Source: Pictodentalium vernedei (lineage: Eukaryota; Mollusca; Scaphopoda; Dentaliida; Dentaliidae). From it: 64,000 nt of DNA. Position 1 is the first letter of the stretch; every line of letters begins with the position of its first letter. Of this stretch, positions 1 to 10,130 are shown in pieces. A program made the position numbers and the translations under genes. The DNA is taken from positions 166,117,453-166,181,452 of the forward strand of contig CM062290.1 of assembly GCA_031216915.1 (NCBI GenBank), in the 5' to 3' direction. The notes under the pieces were generated by a model, which saw only the letters and a list, made by a program, of their open reading frames with translations, was not told the origin of the DNA and searched no databases.

Positions 1-730
1 CATCAAATTTAACACAATTATAAAGGACCATGGGTGGATGTGATTCACACCCCATAGCCGGGTTCGTACCTTCAAAGGCAAGGTCACATTTCAAGGTCAC
101 ACTAAAATTCGGTCAATATTTGTGTCTCAGCCATAACTCAGAAACGAATCATAGTACAATTGTTAAACTTTTTACAAATGTTAAGGACAGTCAGAAGGTG
201 TGCCGCGTATAACAGTTTCCGATGCATGTGCAAAGTGAATATCACAAAGGGTGGGGGGCGGGGGGGGGGGGGGGGGGGGGGGGGGCATGTGTTACCTTAG
301 TAACATTCTTCTTGCTTTTATGCCCCCTGACTTCAGTCAGGTGGCATATAGTGATTGAAGTATGCGTGTGCCTGTCCATGTGTGTGTGTGTGAGGGTGTG
401 TGTGTGTGTGTGTCTGAGCCAATAACTCGAAAACTGTTAGGGCCACAGTCATCAAACTTAACACAATTATAAAGGACCATGGGAGGATGTGTCGCACACC
501 ATAGCCGGGTTCGTGCCTTCAAGGTCAATGTCAAATTTCAAGGTCACACTAAAAAACGGTCAATATTCGTGTCTCAGCCATAACTCAGAAACAAATCATA
601 GTACAATTGTTAAACTTTTTACAAATGTTAAGGACAGTCAGAAGGTGTGTTGTGTATAATAGTTTCCACTGCATCTGCAAGATGAAGGTCACAAGGGGGG
701 CACATGTTACCTTAGTAACATTCTTCTTGT
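1..730. repeat. Direct duplication, about 448-bp period, with GT and poly-G tracts
   Basis: The sequence starting at base 1 (CATCAAATTTAACACAATT) recurs at 449 with few changes and continues in parallel to about 711. Both units contain two spaced TCAAGGTCA-like motifs. The spacer holds a poly-G run (about 252-285), a GT-rich microsatellite (about 364-416) and a short inverted repeat CCTGACT/AGTCAGG near 328. No convincing gene is present: the open frames here are short and low in complexity. Confidence 0.8.
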
Positions 731-731
731 T

Positions 732-2195
732 TGTATGAATGTTTAGTACAATGGGATACATCACATATAATACAGGTTTTTTTCTCGTGCGTCAATTATG
801 CAAATTAGACCAACTTTGATTTATTTAGTGTTACTTTCAGCACTGTAACTGCAAATCCCAATATGGCTCGGGCTAGAAGCTGTATTTATGAATCGATCTT
901 TATGAAACTTCTTGGGTAAATTTGTTATCACCGTAGGACGAGAACGAGTGTTTTTTGGGTCCGGTCTGAAATTCAAGATGGCCACTGGCAGTCATTTTGT
1001 ACAAAATTAGTTGCAATCCAATTTTTGCGCAGAACTTCCATATGAAAGTGCTGATTTGAATAATTTTTGTGTGTGAATGTTTAGTACCATGGGATACATC
1101 ACATATAATACAGATTTTTTTCTCGTGCATAAAGTATGCCAATTAGACTAACTTTGATCTATTTAGTGTTACTTTCAGCACTGTAACTGCAAATGCCAAT
1201 ACGGCTCGGGCTGGAGGCCGTATTTATGAACTGATCTTTACGAAACTGTTGTACCAAAATTAGATGCAATGAGTCTTTTGAACAGAACTTCTATATGAAA
1301 GTTCTGATATAGATAAATTTTTGTACGAATATTTAGTAACATGGAATACATCACATGTATTACATTTTTTTTTCTCATGCATATATTATGCAAATTGGAG
1401 AAACTTTGATTTATTCGGTGCTACTTATATGCAATTAGTGCACATGTCAATACGGCTCGCACTGTCAACACGGCTCGGCTAGAGGCCGTATTTATGAACC
1501 TATCTTCACGAAACTTCTTGGGTACTTTTGGTAGCACCATGGGATGTGAATGATCGTTTTCGGGTGTGGTACAAAATTCAAGATGGCCGCCAGCAGCTAT
1601 TTTGTACCAAAATTAGTGCAATCAGTTTTTTGTACAGAACTTCTGTATGAAAGTTCTGATTTTAATAAATTTTTGTATGAATGTTTAGTAACATGGAATA
1701 CATCACATATAATACAGGTTTTTTTCTTGTGCAGAAATTATGCAAGTTAGATGAACTTTGATTTATTCAGTGCTACTTTTACACAGTAAGTGCACATGTC
1801 AATACGGCTCCGGCTAGAGGTTGCATTTATGAACCGATCTTCACGAAATTTCTTTGGTACCGGTACCTTTGTTATCACCTTGGGACAGGAACAAGTGTTT
1901 TGGGGTGCCTTTGTTATCACTGTGCTATGAGAACAAATATTTTTGGGTTCCTTCATATCCACTCTGGGGCTCAAAGATTTCTTTTCTAGTTTAGCATCTA
2001 ACTGTCGCTCAATTTTACAATATTTTACCTATACATTTGTTACAGGCTACAGTCAGCATTTATGTACAGACTGTTACAATACTTTATATGTACCTTTGTT
2101 ATCAGGGCATTACCTAGACGTTTGTCATTGCTGTGTCACATACTATACATGTACATGTCTTACACAAGTTGAGGTACAGTGTCATGGACACTTTC
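732..2195 (+). mobile_element. Tandem-core element, 5'-truncated, with hairpin tail
   Basis: About four imperfect units of roughly 300-330 bp run from 732 to about 1,945. Each carries stretches such as ATTCAAGATGGCC and GTTTAGTANCATGG. A unique tail of about 250 bp follows and ends in CAAGTTGAGG plus an AGTGTC/GACACT hairpin at 2,165-2,195. The same arrangement occurs inverted at 33,790-35,614. That copy also has the far end, which is missing here because this copy begins mid-unit at 732. Two other elements share the tail but carry different cores. I infer a non-autonomous, Helentron-like or pearl-type element. No protein supports this. Confidence 0.6.
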
Positions 2196-2300
2196 ATTCA
2201 AATATGTCACAGGAGTTTGGAACAAATCTTCTTATTTTGTATTTAATTCCAGTATGCCTGACGTTAGCACTGCTGACCCATTATTGGCAATTCAAGTTGG

Positions 2301-2530
2301 ACCCCCGTGGGAACCCCGGAAAGTGTAGCAGTGCTTGTTTACTGTGGTAAACAAGCTCTGTTTCACTGGGAAAATAGGACCCAGTCACTAATGCTTGGGG
2401 TGCGAGTCTTCTAAAATAGGCAACATGGGGTATAAACGATTGACTGACCTTGACTTTATCTCCATGTTGTGGTCATGATTAGCCATTGTGCAGAAGTATG
2501 TGACCTTAAACACCAATAAATAAATAAATA
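2301..2530 (+). mobile_element. SINE (family A) with 12-bp target duplication
   Basis: A 230-bp unit is flanked by AATTCAAGTTGG at 2,289-2,300 and 2,531-2,542, a clean target-site duplication. It contains a 9-bp-arm hairpin CTTGTTTAC/GTAAACAAG and the tail region CATTGTGCAGAAGTATGTGA, and ends in an (AAAT)n repeat. Related copies lie at 25,169-25,409, 44,355-44,560 and 45,575-45,784. I do not recognise the head as a tRNA, 5S or 7SL RNA. Confidence 0.85.
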
Positions 2531-2732
2531 AATTCAAGTTGGTCCAAAGATTGAAATGTTTCTGATGGACAGGGAATGACATTATTATGACAATCAAAAT
2601 TCTTTTTTGGCCACATAAAGCGTGATGGTAGATTGATAAAGTAAAGGACTTTCCTTTTGTAGAAACGGTCCCTAACCTTCTTTAAACTTTGCATGAAAAA
2701 ATATTCCGCACTGACTCGCCTAATATCATTAT
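2531..2732. other. Short spacer, no feature seen
   Basis: About 200 bp between the SINE and the satellite. I see no RNA gene and no convincing coding frame here. Confidence 0.4.
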
Positions 2733-4017
2733 CCCCCGCATTTTCAAAAATGCGGGGATATTGTCGTGATCTCCGTCCATCCGTCCGTCCGTATGTCACA
2801 CCCTGAAAGGCTCCTAGGGTATTCGATTTGAAACGTTTAAACTATGCTAATGTGTTCAGGTAACATCTCTAGATGTGCATGAAGGTTTTGGAATTTTGAT
2901 TTTGCCCCTGGTGGTTCCAGTGGAACCACTTTTATCATTAGAAAATCAGTTTTCATCGAAAGGCTCTAGGTTATTTAATTCGAAATGCTTAAACTATGCT
3001 AATGTGTTCAGGTAACATCTCTAGATGTGCATGAAGGTTTCGGAATTTTGATTTTGCCCCGGTGGTTTCAGTGGAACCACTTTTATCAGTAGAAAATCAG
3101 TTTTCATCGAAAGGCTCCTAGGGTATTTAATTCGAAATGCTTAAACTATGCTAATGTGTTCCGGTAGCAACTCTAGATGTGCATGAAGGTTTCGGAATTT
3201 TGATTTGGCCCCTGTGGTTCCAGTGAAACCACTTTTATCGTTAGAAAATCAGTTTTCATCGAAAGGCTCCAAGGCTATTTAATTCGAAACGTTTAAACTA
3301 TGCTAAGGTGTTCAGGTAACATTTCTAGATGTGCATGAAGGTTTCAGAATTTTGATTTTGCTCCCGGTGGTTCCAGTGGAACCACTTTTATCGTTAGAAA
3401 ATCAGTTTTCCTCGAAAGGCTCCTAGGGTATTTAATTCGAAACGTTTAAACTATGCTAATGTGTTCAGGTAACATCTCTAGATGTACATGAAGGTTTCGG
3501 AATTTTGATTTTGCCCCGGGTGGTTCCAGTGGAACCACTTTTATCGTTAGAAAATCAGTTTTAATCGAAAGGCTCCTAGGGTATTGAATTCGAAACGTTT
3601 AAACTATGCTAATGTGTTCAGGTAGCAACTCTAGATGTGCATGAAGGTTTCGGAATTTTGATTCGGCCCCCGTGGTTCCAGTGGAACCACTTTTATCGTT
3701 AGAAAATCAGTTTTCATCGAAAGGCTCCAAGGCTATTTAATTTGAAACGTTTAAACTATGCTAATGTGTTCAGGTAACATCTCTAGATGTGCATGAAGGT
3801 TTCGGAATTTTGATTTTGCTCCCGATGGTTCCAGTGGAACCACTTTTATCGTTAGAAAATCAGTTTTCATCGAAAGGCTCCTAGGGTATTCAATTCGAAA
3901 CATTTAAACTATGCTTATGTGTTCAGGTAACATCTCTAGATGTGCATGAAGGTTTCAGAATTTTGATTTTGCCCCCGGTGGTTCCAGTGGAACAACTTTT
4001 ATCGTTAGAAAATCAGT
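2733..4017 (+). repeat. 152-bp satellite array, left part
   Basis: About eight head-to-tail monomers of roughly 151-153 bp. Each carries TTCGAAACGTTTAAACTATG, ATCTCTAGATGTGCATGAAG and the near-palindrome GTGGTTCCAGTGGAACCAC. The array opens with a hairpin (CCCCGCATTTT/AAAATGCGGGG) at 2,734-2,757, followed by CCGTCCGTCCGT, so it may be the core of a larger hairpin-ended element. It is interrupted at 4,017 by DIRS copy 1 and resumes in register at 11,138. Confidence 0.9.
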
Positions 4018-4219
4018 ATTTTTATACTGTACCAATGACCCAGACTTAGCTGGTGCTAACTCTAACAAAACCAGGGCCAAACACAAATTTTGCCCCCCAA
4101 TCCCCAAAATTTGCATCCAAAGCAAAAAGAAATCATGTCCTAAAGGACCTCCATACTACGCCTCTACTGCGCATGCGCAGTGATGCAGACGTCCCGAAAT
4201 TGGCGCCAATTATCATTCT
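4018..4219 (+). repeat. DIRS copy 1 left inverted terminal repeat
   Basis: From ACCAATGACCCAGAC to TATCATTCT it is inverted at 10,909-11,137; its outer tip (ATTTTTATACTGT) is specific to the left end. It contains the palindromes TGCGCATGCGCA (4,168-4,179) and AATTGGCGCCAATT. Against the right repeat I count about four substitutions in roughly 190 bp. Variants such as CTCTAACAAAACC and CAGACGTCC are shared by both ends of this copy but not by copy 2. Confidence 0.92.
4160..4215. promoter_or_regulatory. Palindrome cluster in the ITR, possible promoter (copy 1)
   Basis: The segment holds TGCGCATGCGCA, a match to the animal NRF-1 consensus, and TTGGCGCCAA, which overlaps an E2F-like TTTSGCGC core in copy 2. 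In copy 1's right ITR and in both ITRs of copy 2, TGACGCA, a CRE/AP-1-like half site, lies between them; here that position reads TGATGCA. The combination resembles a TATA-less housekeeping promoter. That the element uses it is inference. Confidence 0.45.
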
Positions 4220-5092
4220 CTGTTTGGCCCTTCATCAGTCAACATCTCACTGATCTTTGTGCTTGTAAATCTCAGTTTAAAGGATGCCAGACACGTAATT
4301 TTTGGAGAAAATGTGATTTTAAGGAGGATAGAAGGAGGAGAGGAAAAAGAAGTGACAAAAAATAATCAGGGCTGTACAAATTTTTTGATGAAATTATGTT
4401 AAGTTGCCTATTTTCGAGGTATGGGCCTCTTGTTGTCATTCTTGCTAAATGTTGCACTGCTTATTCAGTGTTTCCTCTCCCCTAGCCTTCTAAAGTCCCC
4501 CCTTGCAATTCTCCCATGCTTTTGGCATATTTTTGAGAAAGTTCATTTCTAAAATTTCCTGGGAGAGTTGCTTGGTTACAGAATGTTTTCTGTTATTTTC
4601 CCCATAGTTACGTTTTCACCCATGGGTGTATAACGTTGTGTTCTGCATCTTCCATCTGATGTTCTGCAGATTCTCCCCTGGGAGTCTCTGTTTTGCATCA
4701 GATAGAGTGTAATTTTAATGACTGATTCCGGGCCAGTTTTTTCAGTGCCTGGAGTCATGTTTTCTGGTGTTTTACACTGTTTGTTTACATTGGCAACAGC
4801 CTTTTTTTGAGGGGGGCTGTTTGCCTTTGCTGTAGTTTATCTCACTATAAGATACATTTATATTAACCGTAAGTGTCTCATTAATTATTTAATATAAATT
4901 TAAAATTTTTGACCACACTTTGCCATCGGATCCATCGGGGCTCAACGTTACTTTTCAGCAACTTGGGCTTCGCTGAAAAAATATTTTTTCAAAATTATTT
5001 TGATTTGCAATTGTTTTTTCATTTCATGTTATTATGTATCTTTGTGTCAGGGGTTTGTGCGAGTAACTAGGACTTGTTGTTGTCCTTTCACA
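4220..5092 (+). other. DIRS copy 1 5' leader
   Basis: About 870 bp between the left repeat and the ORF1 ATG, with a counterpart in copy 2. No long frame is open. A pyrimidine-rich stretch ending in TTTGTGTCAG just upstream of ORF1 could act as a splice acceptor, but nothing else supports an intron. Confidence 0.6.
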
Positions 5093-7199
5093 ATGAAGGG
5101 ACATTGTTCAAATTGTAATAGGAAGAAATCTTCCTCTGACTTTCATGATCATTGTATTAATTGTAGTCAGTGTTCTCGCATTAATCCCAGTTCTATATGT
5201 GAATATTGGGATGAGAAACATTGGAAACGTGTGTCACGATATGTTGTTTGTGGAGAAAGGGCTATGCCGGCTCTTTCTCCACAAGGTCACTCTACTCTCT
5301 CAGTTTCTATTTCAGAGGAACAAGAACAGGGTGATGTTTCCATGTTATCTTCTACAAGTGTGCGTCCGTCGTCACAAATGAATTCAGAGCTAGCGGCAAA
5401 AGTGCTCATGGAGATTAGACAAATGTCGTCCGCTAGCTCGCCTGGTGTAGCGTCCATTCACCGAATGGTTCGGTAGCCGGGTTCGTCCGATGCGGTCCAG
5501 GAGGAAATTTTGGGTGATGCGAGCACTATAAACATAATAGATGCACACCCAGTGACGGCGGATAGTAAGCGAGAACGGAGGAAGCCTTTGAGTCCGGTTC
5601 CTAGCTCGTCCAGGTCCAGCCGGGCCGCGAGCGAGAGAGGCCCCTCTCTCGTACAACAACATCTGGGACCAGATGTTGTGGTACAAAATGTGTCGCAAGC
5701 GGAGCATATGTCCGTCGCTCGGGACGCTCCGTTGTATAGGCAGTCCGCGGAGACTGCTAAGGCTTCCTCTTCTCGTCAGCGCACACGACCGCACCTTGGC
5801 TGCGTGACCGCCGATATATTACCAGCTTCGCCGATCAAGGATTCTTCGGCGACCAGGTCACACCATCCGGCAGCCAGGGATTCGAGACCGATGGACTCCG
5901 GACGTTCGCATAGGAAAAGTATGCGGGAGCCATCTGATGCGGAGCTGCCCTCAGCGAAGCAGCGAAAGACTGCGCCTCCGCAGGTCTCGACGCCGGACAT
6001 TCTTGTGCAGATAGCACAGCTTATCGCAGCATCCCAGCAGCCGACAGAAACGGTGTCGGATCGAGAATTATCCGACGGCGCTGGGTCGGTACGCTCCGCC
6101 GAAGCATCGGGGGCGGACGACCGGGAACATCATGAGGTCCGACCGGATGGTGAAAGGGATACGGATGACTTGGAGCTATCCCTTTCGGAACAACATAAAG
6201 CTGCCGTGGACTTCATCCGGCACTTTCTCCCTCAAGTTGTTCCGTCGGGCCAGACTGCTGCGGTTCCGGACAAGAGGATTATAGCGTCATTGGACTCTGA
6301 ATTTTTTTTTTGAGCGGTTCAGGGACATCGCTCCCGAGTTTCCGTCGCAGTCCAATAATGTTGCAAGAACATTTGAATTATTGAACGACGCTATATTTAA
6401 ACTTGCTTCCAAGACGGGGAAAGCAGGTTTCTTGTCCGCTAATACTCTCAACCTGCCTTTCATTAATGCAAGGAATAAATTCGATACGGCAGGACAGGGT
6501 ATCCCGAGAGTTCCTCTGCGTATGGACGACGAGGCGGAAGACTTAGAGCTATCATTACCGTCGTCGGCTTCTATTCCAACCGCGGTGTTGGAAACAGCTA
6601 TTGCGTCTAACAGAGCCAATTTAGATGCCTTATCTTACGCAGATCACCTTACTAAGGCATTATCACTGCGCCTTCAAGGGAAAGAGTTTCAGGATATACA
6701 ATCCTCTTTAAGACTTCTTTCAAGGGCAGTAGCTTATTCCACATGTAACTCCGCCCTTTCAGTGGCAAATCTGGAGTTGGTTAGACGTGACGCAGCCCTA
6801 GCTACATCCACACTCGTGGATACTAAGGTGAAGAACTCTCTTAGAGTCGCTTCGGTCTCCGGAGAACTTCTCTTTGACGGCAAGCTTTCTGCTATTTATG
6901 ATAAAATTACACAGAAAGCTTCGGATTCTCTGTTGTTCAAATCTGCTTCTAAGAAGTCGGATACAGCAGACAAGAATAAGACAGGCGCTTCTGGGTCTAA
7001 TGCGCCCAAGAGAGGTTCCTATGGAGGTTCCGGTGCGTCCTCTTGGTCTTATTCGAGAGACCGTCAGGGTAGCGACTCTCGTTCGGGACGTCCTTCGGGC
7101 CGGGACAATCGGTCGGACGCCCCGAGGTCGACGGGGTGAGGTGCGGGTCGTGGAGGACGTGGTTTCTCCTACCGCAGGCCTCGCAGGTCCAGGAGGTGA
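5093..7199 (+). pseudogene. DIRS ORF1 (gag-like), broken in copy 1
   Basis: Homologous along its length to the intact 700-residue ORF1 of copy 2. Starting at the ATG at 5,093 (Met-Lys-Gly), the frame is disrupted at four points: a TAG at 5,474-5,476 where copy 2 has CAG; a T10 run at 6,302-6,311 where copy 2 has T6 followed by C, shifting the frame; a TGA at 7,137-7,139 where copy 2 encodes Arg; and loss of one Cys of the N-terminal cluster (Asn-Pro-Cys in copy 2, Asn-Pro-Ser here). The middle is rich in Ser, Arg, Pro and Asp. The C-terminus is basic and Arg/Ser/Gly-rich, as in nucleic-acid-binding gag-like proteins. The function is inferred from position and composition. Confidence 0.85.
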
Positions 7200-9156
7200 T
7201 GGCTTAAACCTCTATCGTGTACCGGTTGGCGGAAGGTTGTCGAGCTTTTCACAAGAATGGGCGTCGATTACGGACGACCCTTGGGTGAGAGGAGTGACTT
7301 CGGAAGGTCTAAAGATATCCTTCAAACGAAAGCCTCCGTTAACTCGAAGTCCAAAGTGGACTCATCTTCCGTCAAATCCGCAGAAAAGAGACGCTCTGTT
7401 ATCAGAGGTGCAGTCTCTTTTAATGAAGAACGCGGTAGAGGTCGTAGAAAACCAGGAAACTCCGGGATTCTACAGCCATCTGTTTCTGGTTCCGAAACCA
7501 GACGGCTCGTTCCGTCCAGCCATAGATTTGAGCTGGATAAACAAGCTGATCGTCGCTCCGAAATTTTATATGGAGACGATTCGGTCGGTCAGAGCGAGTA
7601 TTCGGGTGAACGATTATGCAACAAGCATAGATCTCAAAGATGCGTACTTTCACGTCATGGTACATCCGACATTCCGAAAGTACCTACGCTTCGCAGTCCT
7701 AGGAGTGGTGTATCAATTCCGGGCGATGTGCTTCGGATTGAATCTAGCACCCTGGGCTTTCACTCGGGTAATGAACTCGGTAATGATCTATTTCCGAGCT
7801 CATTCGTCTGCGGTAACGTCGGCCTACCTGGACGACATTCTTCAGAGGTACGGCAACGAGTTAACGCTTCAGAACGATGTTCAGAATCTTCTTCTATTGC
7901 TCCGACGTCTCGGTTTTATAGTAAACGAGGAGAAGTTGGATCTGGTGCCGTCCAAGTCATTCACTCATCTGGGAATGAGCTTCGAGACGCACAACAATCT
8001 CGTTCGTCTGCCGTTAACCAGAGCGAAATTAGTCAGTTGTTACGCTCGCTATTGTCTGCACGCAGACAAAGTCACAGGGAGAGAATTTATGAGACTGATA
8101 GGTCTGTGCGGAGCCGCTGCGGATCTCATTCCGATGGGGCAGTTACGCACACGTCCTCTTCAAATTTTCTTGACTCAGAATTGGAGTGTGAAAATTCATT
8201 CGCTCGATGTAGACGTTCTCTTGTCAGATCAAGTGAAACAAGAGATTCAGACTTGGGCAAACATTCAGTGGTTAACTCAGGGAGTTCCGCTGCAGTTGCC
8301 GGATCCGAGTTTTACCATTATGACGGATGCCAGTCAAACAGGTTGGGGTGCATCATTAATCCCAACGGATTTGAGATGCCAGGGTCTTTGGGATCTGCAA
8401 TTCCTGTGCAAGCACATAAACATCAAGGAAATGATGTCAATTTGGCTTGCGTTATGTCACTGGATGGACATTATTCACAATGCTCATGTCCAAATCCTAT
8501 CCGACAATACGACAGTAGTGGCATATATACGGAATCAGGGAGGCACTCATTCAGTTCCGTTGTTCAATCTAACGGAAAGAATCCTTCTGTTTGCGCTAGA
8601 ACATCACGTTCTTCTTTCGGTCCGTCACATACCGGGTCGTCTGAATGTGCTAGCAGACTCCCTTTCACGAAAGGGTCGCTTGTTGCCGTCGGAATGGACT
8701 CTCAACAAACAAGTATTCAATCAGATTTGCTACCAATGGGAACGGCCAATGATAGACTTATTTGCGACACATCTCAACAATCAGTTGCAGACGTATGTGT
8801 CTCTGTGTCCGGATCCAAGAGCATTTGCAGTAGACGCTCTGTCGATCCCTTGGGACGGAATGATAGGATATGCGTATCCTCCAGCGCCGTTAATTCAACA
8901 AGTATTGCTAAAGATAAAACAATCTCAATGCAAGATTCTGTTGGTAGCATCTCTGTCGCCACAGAGACCGTGGATAAATCTACTCAGGTGTCTGTTGTGG
9001 GACCTACCGCGAAAGCTTCCTCCACGGGAGGATCTTCTTTTGCAGGGGAAATCGCGCCAACTCCATCACAACCCGCAAGGTCTCAACCTTCATGTTTTTC
9101 CGTTGTGCGGTCCTTCTTGCATGGCAAGCACTTTACAGGACGAGCAGTGGACGTGA
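6874..9156 (+). CDS. DIRS reverse transcriptase / RNase H / methyltransferase-like ORF, copy 1
   Basis: An open frame of 760 codons, +1 relative to ORF1 and overlapping its end. The reverse transcriptase part shows LVPKPDGSFRP, SIDLKDAYFHV (first catalytic Asp), FGLNLAPWAFT and YLDDIL (catalytic Asp pair). RNase H follows with TDAS, a Glu in NIKEM, LSDNTT and NVLADSLSR, covering the D-E-D-D set. The last part, with IDLFATHLNNQLQTYVS, matches the region called DAM-methyltransferase-like in DIRS elements. The frame ends 11 codons earlier than in copy 2 because of a CGA-to-TGA change at 9,154. The true start is not known; this frame may be entered by frameshifting or from a spliced RNA. Confidence 0.93.
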   Translation: MTASFLLFMIKLHRKLRILCCSNLLLRSRIQQTRIRQALLGLMRPREVPMEVPVRPLGLIRETVRVATLVRDVLRAGTIGRTPRGRRGEVRVVEDVVSPTAGLAGPGGDGLNLYRVPVGGRLSSFSQEWASITDDPWVRGVTSEGLKISFKRKPPLTRSPKWTHLPSNPQKRDALLSEVQSLLMKNAVEVVENQETPGFYSHLFLVPKPDGSFRPAIDLSWINKLIVAPKFYMETIRSVRASIRVNDYATSIDLKDAYFHVMVHPTFRKYLRFAVLGVVYQFRAMCFGLNLAPWAFTRVMNSVMIYFRAHSSAVTSAYLDDILQRYGNELTLQNDVQNLLLLLRRLGFIVNEEKLDLVPSKSFTHLGMSFETHNNLVRLPLTRAKLVSCYARYCLHADKVTGREFMRLIGLCGAAADLIPMGQLRTRPLQIFLTQNWSVKIHSLDVDVLLSDQVKQEIQTWANIQWLTQGVPLQLPDPSFTIMTDASQTGWGASLIPTDLRCQGLWDLQFLCKHINIKEMMSIWLALCHWMDIIHNAHVQILSDNTTVVAYIRNQGGTHSVPLFNLTERILLFALEHHVLLSVRHIPGRLNVLADSLSRKGRLLPSEWTLNKQVFNQICYQWERPMIDLFATHLNNQLQTYVSLCPDPRAFAVDALSIPWDGMIGYAYPPAPLIQQVLLKIKQSQCKILLVASLSPQRPWINLLRCLLWDLPRKLPPREDLLLQGKSRQLHHNPQGLNLHVFPLCGPSCMASTLQDEQWT

Positions 9157-10130
9157 TTTCTAACTGTAGGAGGACCTCCTCTTCGCTAAACTATGCGGCT
9201 AAGTGGAAGGTTTTTCGTCGTTGGTGTAGGGATCATTCTGTAGATATATTCGATCCCTCTATACCAGACATTGCAAACTTTCTAGTATACTTGTTTGACG
9301 AAATCAAACTGCAGCCTGTTACTATAAAGGGTTATAGGTCTATGTTATCTGATACCTATGCACATCATGATAGTTTACAAATTGGATCTAATGTCTCTTT
9401 ATCTAAGTTGGTTAGAAACTTTTCGATAAATAGACCCAGAACTCTTAGATTAATTCCTAAGTGGAATTTAGCTTGGGTTCTTCTTAAATTGAAGGAAAAG
9501 CCATTTGAACCTCTTGGGACAGTAGATTTCAAATTCTTATCTTATAAGACAGCTTTTCTCTTAGCTTTCTCTTCTGCTAGAAGAGTCAGTGAGCTTCATG
9601 CACTGTCGGTGGATGATTCTCACTATCGTAGTGTCGGGAACACTATCACCTTCACTACTAATGTGGGTTTTTTAGCTAAGAATCAGGCTCCTAATAAATA
9701 TCCGGAACCTATTGTTATTAAGGCTCTTCCGTCTTCAGACGGGCATAGGCCTTTACTCTGTCCTGTTAGAGCATTACGTATCTATAAACAGAGATCTCAG
9801 TTTATCAGAAAGGGACGGAAATGTTTCTTTCTGTCTTTGATGCCTAATAGAAAGGACATTTCGGTCCATTCTATTGCTAGATGGATTCAATTAACTATCC
9901 GTACTGCTTATGAGAGTTTATCTTCTTCTCAGCAGTCTGTGCTTAAGATTTCCGCTCATGAAGTAAGAGCTCTTTCTACTTTCTGGGCTTATGCTAATAG
10001 TGTTGCTATTACAGATTTAATGAAGGCTGCTTATTGGTCTCAGCCATCCACATTTACGAATTTTTATCTCAGAAATATTGAGTCCATTTCTGGAGACCTG
10101 CATTGTTTAGGTCCGTTATCTGTTGCTTAG
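7257..10130 (+). CDS. DIRS tyrosine recombinase ORF, copy 1
   Basis: A 957-codon frame. Only the last 315 or so residues, from about 9,180, form the recombinase; the first 640 or so are the alternate frame of the RT ORF. The recombinase shows ARRVSELHAL (catalytic Arg), HEVRALS (His-x-x-Arg), YWSQPSTF and the nucleophile in NFYLRNI. This enzyme integrates circular cDNA in the DIRS, Ngaro and PAT groups. The frame equals that of ORF1 and stays open upstream to the ORF1 stop at 7,197-7,199. The ATG at 7,257 is GTG in copy 2, so it is probably not the real start. Compared with copy 2, a Ser next to the HxxR motif is Phe here. Confidence 0.93.
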   Translation: MGVDYGRPLGERSDFGRSKDILQTKASVNSKSKVDSSSVKSAEKRRSVIRGAVSFNEERGRGRRKPGNSGILQPSVSGSETRRLVPSSHRFELDKQADRRSEILYGDDSVGQSEYSGERLCNKHRSQRCVLSRHGTSDIPKVPTLRSPRSGVSIPGDVLRIESSTLGFHSGNELGNDLFPSSFVCGNVGLPGRHSSEVRQRVNASERCSESSSIAPTSRFYSKRGEVGSGAVQVIHSSGNELRDAQQSRSSAVNQSEISQLLRSLLSARRQSHRERIYETDRSVRSRCGSHSDGAVTHTSSSNFLDSELECENSFARCRRSLVRSSETRDSDLGKHSVVNSGSSAAVAGSEFYHYDGCQSNRLGCIINPNGFEMPGSLGSAIPVQAHKHQGNDVNLACVMSLDGHYSQCSCPNPIRQYDSSGIYTESGRHSFSSVVQSNGKNPSVCARTSRSSFGPSHTGSSECASRLPFTKGSLVAVGMDSQQTSIQSDLLPMGTANDRLICDTSQQSVADVCVSVSGSKSICSRRSVDPLGRNDRICVSSSAVNSTSIAKDKTISMQDSVGSISVATETVDKSTQVSVVGPTAKASSTGGSSFAGEIAPTPSQPARSQPSCFSVVRSFLHGKHFTGRAVDVISNCRRTSSSLNYAAKWKVFRRWCRDHSVDIFDPSIPDIANFLVYLFDEIKLQPVTIKGYRSMLSDTYAHHDSLQIGSNVSLSKLVRNFSINRPRTLRLIPKWNLAWVLLKLKEKPFEPLGTVDFKFLSYKTAFLLAFSSARRVSELHALSVDDSHYRSVGNTITFTTNVGFLAKNQAPNKYPEPIVIKALPSSDGHRPLLCPVRALRIYKQRSQFIRKGRKCFFLSLMPNRKDISVHSIARWIQLTIRTAYESLSSSQQSVLKISAHEVRALSTFWAYANSVAITDLMKAAYWSQPSTFTNFYLRNIESISGDLHCLGPLSVA

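Noticed and set aside
1943-2350. A 135-codon frame whose middle is conserved at 33,748-34,062 on the other strand
   Set aside because: The match is explained by two copies of the same hairpin-tailed element. The frame is Tyr/Cys-rich with no domain and its ends differ between copies.
7257-9150. The first 640 or so codons of the recombinase frame as a separate Ser/Arg-rich protein
   Set aside because: It overlaps the RT gene entirely and has no independent domain. The ATG in copy 1 is not conserved in copy 2. I kept it as part of the frame and raised it as a finding.
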